A DNA stretch of 9,556 nucleotides, taken from COMBO-56-21 sp038852315. GTDB lineage: Archaea; Thermoplasmatota; Thermoplasmata; UBA10834. A program made the position numbers and the translations under genes. Of this stretch, positions 6,149-9,556 are shown piece by piece. The notes under the pieces are model-generated. The model made no database searches. It had not been told where the DNA came from and saw only the letters and a list, made by a program, of their open reading frames with translations. Each line of letters starts with the position of its first letter. The stretch's first letter is position 1. Location: positions 1 through 9,556 of the forward strand of contig JAWCKF010000036.1 in the NCBI GenBank assembly GCA_038852315.1, in the 5' to 3' direction.

Positions 6149-8671
6149 TCAGGCTCGGCGCCGGCTGCCGAATCGCCTGAACAAGAATACAATCACGGGC
6201 ATTATAGCTATCGGTATCGCGAGATCGCCGAACTCGGGGATCGCGACCTGGCCGTCGTTGAGGCGCCCTGGCGTTGGGCTCATGGGACCCGTCTGGGTGT
6301 AAGGAGGCCCACCCAACCTGCCGTAAGACTTGCCATTGGCCCAGTTGGGAACGCTCAGCTGGTCGATTACCGCCCCCGTCGCGTCAGTCAGTACGAAGTT
6401 CCTGCCACTCTCGAATGCGTTCTTCGACAGGACGTAGAACTCGCCGGGAAGGATGGTCACCGATGGGAACGTGGCCACGAGTGTCCCGTCGACCCACAGC
6501 TGCCAGCCAGCGATGTTCACCGGGACAGTGCCTGTGTTGTACAGCTCCACCCAGTCATTCTGAGGGGCAGGCTTGTCGTACACCTCGTTTATCATGATGC
6601 CGCCGAACGCCCTCGTCCCAGCGGTCTTTCTGGCAGGCAGGGCGAGGGCGATGTCGTCCTGCCTGCCGCTCCAGTCCTGAGCCACGAAGGTTACGGAGTA
6701 CGTGGCCCCCTGGACGAGCCCGAGCGCCTCGTACGAGGCGCTGAGCTCGAGTTGGTAGTTGTCGAGCGCGGCCTCTGCGGGACCCACCGAATTCCAGAGG
6801 CCGCGTTCGAGAGTGAGGATTTCGCTCGAGAGTATCCTGCCGTTCTTGCCGATGACGGCGACGGCTGCCTCCGAGCCACCGATGTAGAAGCCAGTGCTCT
6901 GGTTCATGTCCGTGTCTATGAACACCATCGCGAAGTCTGCGCCGAGCAACGGCTCCTTCAGGACAGTGATGTTCTCAGCTGGTGGGCCTGGCGTGACCCA
7001 TCTGACCATCGATGCCGGGACGCTCGAACCGCCCAGCATCGTCCCGTTGACTGCCATGTAGAACGATGCGACGTCCTCCGTCGAGGCGATCTTGACGGTG
7101 TGTAGGTCGACGTCGCCCGATGTGCTGTCATTCGTTCTGAGGGAGTAAGCATCGCCAAGAGCATCGCTGAACGGCACCCTCGAGGACCAGTCAGCGAACG
7201 CCCCGTCGATGGTTATGTCCGATGGAGGAGAGCCGAGATACGAGACTCTAGCACCCGTCTGGACTGTGTCGATGTGCCAGACAGTGCCTGGGCTGCACAG
7301 CAAGCCGCGTTCCTCGTTCAGCTCGAGCCCGAACGAGCCGCGCATGACATCGAGCGGAAGCGTCGCAATCACATCCAAGCTCTTCCTGTCTCGATCGGCC
7401 AACGACAGCGGCGCGATGAAATCGACCGCCGCCCCCTGGGAAACACCGACCAAGTGGGGGCCTTCGAACACCTTGATGTACAGCGGAGTGACGTTGCCCA
7501 GCAGATTGAACCGAAGGCCCGAGACGCTGGTCTTCTTGCCCTTGCCTTCGATTGTGAGCCTCATGATGTGCCTGTCACCAGCACCCACGATGACATCGGA
7601 TGCGTCGTGGTCCTGAACGACCCTGAGGGAGGAGCCGCGCGACCTGAAGTTGACCTCTGACCAATCGCCCGTCATGTTCGTGTGCCTCGCGACGATCGCC
7701 ACTTTCGACGCCGCCGACACAGTGTAGCCCGTTGAGAACTCCATCCTGCCGCCCTTGAACGCCACGCTCACACCTGAGTGCGGCTCGAAACCGTTGAAAT
7801 CGTCCTGGCTGGCGCTGCCGTTGAAGCAGAATGTTTGGCCTCTCTGCACGGTCCTGTTCCATCCGACGACGATTGAAACCATGTCCGCGCCCAGACCCCT
7901 GACGGCGTAACCCGTGGCCGGGTTATCGTCCCTGTCGACGAACACGAAGAAGCCGTCTGCGCCGTTCCCCCGGCCTTCGAAGATGTTGCCCGCGGTCTCG
8001 ACGTAGAAGTAGGTGCCGCGCGCATCGTGCTTCATCGCGTACGCTTCGAGGGAGATGTCAGGATTGGGCGAGTCAGGCTGGTCCCTGTACACCTGAGCCT
8101 TGAGCCAGTCCATGAAATAGCCGTCGATCTCGACCTCCTCGCTCGGGAATGTATAGACCAGCACGAAGGGTACCGATACGATGATGCCGACGAGGATCAT
8201 CACGGCGGCTATTCTGCGGCGCATGTTCACAGACCGGACAGCTATCCTCCTCTGTTGGTAGGACAGTCTGAAGCCGTTGACTGCGCCCGCGCCGTTCACG
8301 AATCCGTTGGTGAGGCCGTTCGTCCTGCCCAGAACCCTTCCTGAGGAGCGGCCGTTGGTCCGGCCGTTGGTGCGACCATTTGTGAAGCCGTTCGTTCGGC
8401 CGTAGTAGAACCCGTTGGTCCTACCGTTCGTACGGCCGTTGGTGCGTCCGTTGGTGAAGCCATTGGTACGGCCGTAGTAGAACCCGTTGGTCCTGCCTTG
8501 CGTCGCGCCATTGGTCTTCCCATCGGAGCACCTGCTGAGGTCGCGATAGCCGAGACCATTGACCTCACCCTTTGAGTGGTAGAACTCGGAGTGGTGAGAG
8601 CCGTTAGTGAGGCCTCTGCTCTTCAGACCAGTCGGCTGGCTGGCCTGCCGGGGGTCCCTGTGCTTGCGCAA
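6149..8671 (-). CDS. Surface protein with Thr-Asn-Gly repeats, two beta modules, lamin-tail domain and C-terminal anchor
   Basis: An 840-residue predicted envelope protein. In order: a Thr-Asn-Gly repeat region (21-133); a transmembrane helix (about 153-173) preceded by RR/RRR, so the repeats should be cytoplasmic; a module opening EIDGYFMDW (181-189); a middle beta-rich region (350-475); a second module opening TIDGAFADW (487-495). The modules share FVFVDRDDNPATGY and MVFIDTDMNQSTGF and look like an internal duplication. A lamin-tail domain (692-805) follows, with INEV, DWVELYN, VNIAGWQLW, LPGEFYVL and PTPGRLND. The end (811-840) is IPEFG, a hydrophobic stretch and RRFGSRRR, as in archaeal sorting anchors. 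TTG 8669-8671 is the first start after an in-frame TAA and has GAGG seven bases upstream. No catalytic motif is seen; adhesion or carbohydrate binding is inference. The TPR gene follows after 28 bases. Confidence 0.88.
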   Translation of the reverse strand: MRKHRDPRQASQPTGLKSRGLTNGSHHSEFYHSKGEVNGLGYRDLSRCSDGKTNGATQGRTNGFYYGRTNGFTNGRTNGRTNGRTNGFYYGRTNGFTNGRTNGRTNGRSSGRVLGRTNGLTNGFVNGAGAVNGFRLSYQQRRIAVRSVNMRRRIAAVMILVGIIVSVPFVLVYTFPSEEVEIDGYFMDWLKAQVYRDQPDSPNPDISLEAYAMKHDARGTYFYVETAGNIFEGRGNGADGFFVFVDRDDNPATGYAVRGLGADMVSIVVGWNRTVQRGQTFCFNGSASQDDFNGFEPHSGVSVAFKGGRMEFSTGYTVSAASKVAIVARHTNMTGDWSEVNFRSRGSSLRVVQDHDASDVIVGAGDRHIMRLTIEGKGKKTSVSGLRFNLLGNVTPLYIKVFEGPHLVGVSQGAAVDFIAPLSLADRDRKSLDVIATLPLDVMRGSFGLELNEERGLLCSPGTVWHIDTVQTGARVSYLGSPPSDITIDGAFADWSSRVPFSDALGDAYSLRTNDSTSGDVDLHTVKIASTEDVASFYMAVNGTMLGGSSVPASMVRWVTPGPPAENITVLKEPLLGADFAMVFIDTDMNQSTGFYIGGSEAAVAVIGKNGRILSSEILTLERGLWNSVGPAEAALDNYQLELSASYEALGLVQGATYSVTFVAQDWSGRQDDIALALPARKTAGTRAFGGIMINEVYDKPAPQNDWVELYNTGTVPVNIAGWQLWVDGTLVATFPSVTILPGEFYVLSKNAFESGRNFVLTDATGAVIDQLSVPNWANGKSYGRLGGPPYTQTGPMSPTPGRLNDGQVAIPEFGDLAIPIAIMPVIVFLFRRFGSRRRA
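6152..6241 (-). other. PEFG-type C-terminal membrane anchor / sorting-like signal
   Basis: Residues 811-840 of the surface protein form a tripartite end: IPEFGD, a hydrophobic segment (LAIPIAIMPVIVFLF) and a basic tail (RRFGSRRRA). This is the layout of archaeosortase substrates (PEF-CTERM-like), where the protein would be cleaved and attached to a lipid. Without a processing enzyme it would act as a plain membrane anchor. No archaeosortase gene is in the window. Confidence 0.55.
6257..6598 (-). other. Lamin-tail domain (LTD) coding segment
   Basis: Residues 692-805 of the surface protein. The fold's landmarks appear in order: INEV, DWVELYN, VNIAGWQLW, VTILPGEFYVL, FVLTDATGAVID, GKSYGR and PTPGRLND. 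LTDs are immunoglobulin-like folds that in prokaryotes occur on secreted proteins next to enzymes or adhesins. Here the domain is the outermost one before the C-terminal anchor. Confidence 0.82.
6632..7216 (-). other. Second IDGxFxDW beta module of the surface protein
   Basis: Residues about 486-680. It opens with TIDGAFADW and contains GADFAMVFIDTDMNQSTGF, then an AVAVIGKNGRI strand. These align in order with the first module (IDGYFMDW, GADGFFVFVDRDDNPATGY, MVSIVVGWNRTV). The D-x-D-x-N pattern in both could bind calcium. The layout recalls CBM9/DOMON-like beta-sandwiches, but I cannot confirm the family. Confidence 0.55.
7637..8137 (-). other. First IDGxFxDW beta module of the surface protein
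   Basis: Residues about 179-345, directly after the membrane helix. Landmarks are EIDGYFMDW, GTYFYVET, GADGFFVFVDRDDNPATGY and MVSIVVGWNRTV. It lies on the predicted outer face and is the partner of the module at residues 486-680. Confidence 0.55.
8354..8497 (-). repeat. Two 72-bp tandem copies encoding a 24-residue Thr-Asn-Gly unit
   Basis: Copies at 8426-8497 and 8354-8425 encode identical 24-residue peptides (residues 59-82 and 83-106), built from GRTNG, FYYG and FTNG blocks. By eye they differ at nine of 72 bases, all silent third positions. They lie in a wider repeat tract (about 8272-8610) with 14 Thr-Asn-Gly and three Val-Asn-Gly triplets, often spaced four residues apart. Confidence 0.85.
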
Positions 8672-8748
8672 GTCGCTTCCTCTTTGGAAGGCCTGCGAGA
8701 GTCTGGCGCCGCCATCTTAGGGAGGCTTTCCCCCCTCTCCGCGTCCAT
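8623..8748 (-). CDS. Possible 41-codon leader ORF overlapping the surface-protein start
   Basis: An ATG at 8746-8748 with GGAG (8756-8759) seven bases upstream opens a 41-residue frame starting MDAERGESLPKMAAPDSRR. It ends at 8623, overlapping the first 49 bases of the surface-protein frame, which is one base out of register. It could be a regulatory leader peptide, the true N-terminus joined by a -1 shift, or chance. The peptide shows no recognisable domain. Confidence 0.25.
   Translation of the reverse strand: MDAERGESLPKMAAPDSRRPSKEEATCASTGTPGRPASRLV
8679..8682 (-). promoter_or_regulatory. Ribosome binding site of the surface protein
   Basis: The minus strand reads AGAGGAAG, with GAGG seven bases before the TTG at 8669-8671. 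This is good spacing, and the TTG is the first start codon after an in-frame TAA upstream. Confidence 0.5.
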
Positions 8749-8825
8749 GACGCGACTCCACACTATCAGGACCGCCCATCAACGACGAGCCTGTCCAAAC
8801 TGCACGGCTGGCCTTCTGCACTTGT

Positions 8826-8857
8826 CTATAAACGTTACGTTCGACGCGGTTTATAAG
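8826..8857 (-). promoter_or_regulatory. Paired TATA-like elements upstream of the surface-protein gene
   Basis: On the minus strand, CTTATAAA (8850-8857) and GTTTATAG (8826-8833) are both good archaeal TATA matches. They would place starts near 8828 or 8803, giving leaders of about 130-155 bases to the TTG, or 55-80 to the ATG at 8748. The two are arranged as an imperfect inverted repeat, so plus-strand initiation is also conceivable. Confidence 0.45.
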
Positions 8858-8994
8858 AGGCTTTCGCCGAGCCTATCAGAAAGCGGACTCACGCCAGCAC
8901 AAGGTAGTTATACAACTCGCGTGGCGACGATGCTCGGGTGGATCCACATCCTTAAGAAGTTCTTGAAGAGGTTTTTCCTCGACCGCATCTCCTC

Positions 8995-9519
8995 TCAGAG
9001 GACGTCCGATACCAACCATGTCCCGAGGGCGAGCACGCCGAAGTCGTTCTTCTCGAGCTTCACCTCGAGCGATATGACATCGCCTATGTCGTATTCGGCC
9101 GAGAGGTTGGTCGCGGTCCATACCGAGATCGAGAAGAGCCCGTGGTTGACCTCGAGCCAGCCGTCGTTGCTCGTGTCAGGCACGAAGAAGCTCGTCCCCC
9201 ATCTGGGGTCGTTCCACTTCTCGCCGACATAGACGAACCAGAAGGTCGTCTCGTACAATGAGGCGGTGCCGTGGACCTCCTTCTTGTACTTCATGTCGAC
9301 TATCCTGTCGCTCACCTTCTTCACGTCGTTCTCGTGCCAGCTGTCTGGCAGCGAAAGGCGCTGGTTGTAGGTTCCCGTGCCAGTGTACTCGAGGCTGTCG
9401 AACAGCTTCGTGAATCCGCCGGCCCTGCCGATCCCGCCGAACGAGACCATCGTGACGGCCACGGCGACGGCCGCGATCACCAGCAACGATACCATCAGCG
9501 CTAGGATCTTCTTCTCCAT
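8995..9519 (-). CDS. Small secreted or membrane-anchored protein of unknown family
   Basis: A 174-residue protein. It begins MEKK followed by a hydrophobic segment (about 5-25, ILALMVSLLVIAAVAVAV), which is either a signal peptide or an N-terminal anchor. The rest is probably an extracytoplasmic beta-rich domain with seven tryptophans (61, 94, 102, 107, 121, 134, 168), no cysteine and one N-L-S sequon at 138. I do not recognise the family. The ATG at 9517-9519 has GAGG five bases upstream (9525-9528), which fixes the start. It shares strand and an extracytoplasmic destination with the surface protein downstream, but the 323-base gap with TATA elements suggests separate transcription. Its own promoter would lie beyond the window edge. 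Confidence 0.78.
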   Translation of the reverse strand: MEKKILALMVSLLVIAAVAVAVTMVSFGGIGRAGGFTKLFDSLEYTGTGTYNQRLSLPDSWHENDVKKVSDRIVDMKYKKEVHGTASLYETTFWFVYVGEKWNDPRWGTSFFVPDTSNDGWLEVNHGLFSISVWTATNLSAEYDIGDVISLEVKLEKNDFGVLALGTWLVSDVL

Positions 9520-9544
9520 ACCTGCCTCACTCCTGCTTGCATAG

Positions 9545-9556
9545 GCTCACGTGAGC
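9545..9556. promoter_or_regulatory. 12-base perfect palindrome at the window edge
   Basis: GCTCACGTGAGC is self-complementary and lies 25 bases upstream of the small secreted protein's ATG. It could be part of an operator or a longer inverted repeat cut by the window. Chance is a real alternative. Confidence 0.25.

Larger units (their letters stand above)
8672..8994. other. 323-base gap before the surface-protein gene
   Basis: It holds two TATA-like elements (8826-8833 and 8850-8857), the possible leader ORF, and a small hairpin GAGG-TTTTT-CCTC (plus strand 8968-8980) just after the stop of the small secreted protein. No tRNA, CRISPR or C/D-box RNA pattern was seen. Confidence 0.5.

Noticed and set aside
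4834..6180. 448-codon plus-strand open frame opposite the TPR gene
   Set aside because: It mirrors the TPR and membrane coding sequence. Its composition (Arg, His, Glu, Val-rich, no motifs) is typical of antisense shadow in GC-rich DNA.
8272..8610. Tandem repeats as a CRISPR array
   Set aside because: The repeats are in frame with one protein, multiples of 12 bases, with no unique spacers of constant length and no cas genes nearby.
8951..8980. Hairpins after the small secreted protein as an intrinsic terminator
   Set aside because: GAGG-TTTTT-CCTC and AAGAAGTTCTT are very short, and on the coding (minus) strand the loop is A-rich with no U-tract following.
8930..9232. Plus-strand frame starting MLGWIHILKKFLKRFF, resembling a short amphipathic peptide
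   Set aside because: Most of it is antisense to the small secreted protein, there is no RBS, and the nearest TATA-like patch (8905-8913) is too close. The amphipathic look is probably chance.
8576..9232. 218-codon plus-strand frame across the intergenic gap
   Set aside because: Mixed composition, no domain, and antisense to the starts or ends of two supported genes.
1..9556. A defence, toxin-antitoxin or mobile-element system
   Set aside because: No transposase, integrase, nuclease, toxin or CRISPR-associated motif was found in any supported protein, and base composition looks uniform.

Overview
The window looks like chromosomal DNA from a GC-rich archaeon, most likely a euryarchaeote of the Thermoplasmatota type. 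The evidence is archaeal TATA-like elements instead of bacterial -35/-10 pairs, heavy use of AGG (Arg) and ATA (Ile) codons, an AF1104-type DUF89 protein, an archaeal-style coiled-coil protein, and a surface protein with Thr-Asn-Gly repeats and a C-terminal PEFG-type anchor. The lineage is an inference from protein style; there is no rRNA or other phylogenetic marker.

Left part (1-3084). The end of an unidentified plus-strand gene converges on a minus-strand two-domain GNAT acetyltransferase. A divergent intergenic region then leads to a plus-strand pair: a DUF89 metal-dependent phosphatase overlapping, by ATGA, an enolase-superfamily protein with every active-site landmark of a dipeptide epimerase. 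The pair is probably co-transcribed from one near-leaderless promoter and may act in small-molecule or peptide salvage.

Middle (3085-4053). A monocistronic coiled-coil gene with its own TATA element runs toward the minus-strand block and ends 36 bases from it.

Right part (4090-9519), all minus strand, read from right to left: a small secreted or anchored protein of unknown family; a 323-base promoter-bearing gap; an 840-residue surface protein (Thr-Asn-Gly repeats, membrane helix, two related beta modules, lamin-tail domain, C-terminal anchor); then, 28 bases further, an eight-helix membrane protein with TPRs, a winged-helix-like segment and a Pro-rich basic tail. The last two appear to form an operon and are the most unusual content. 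Both place large domains at the membrane, which suggests a cell-envelope assembly or sensing role, but nothing in the sequence fixes a function.

I found no tRNA, rRNA, CRISPR, insertion sequence, integrase or recognisable defence system. The window is therefore mostly ordinary chromosome plus one poorly characterised envelope module.
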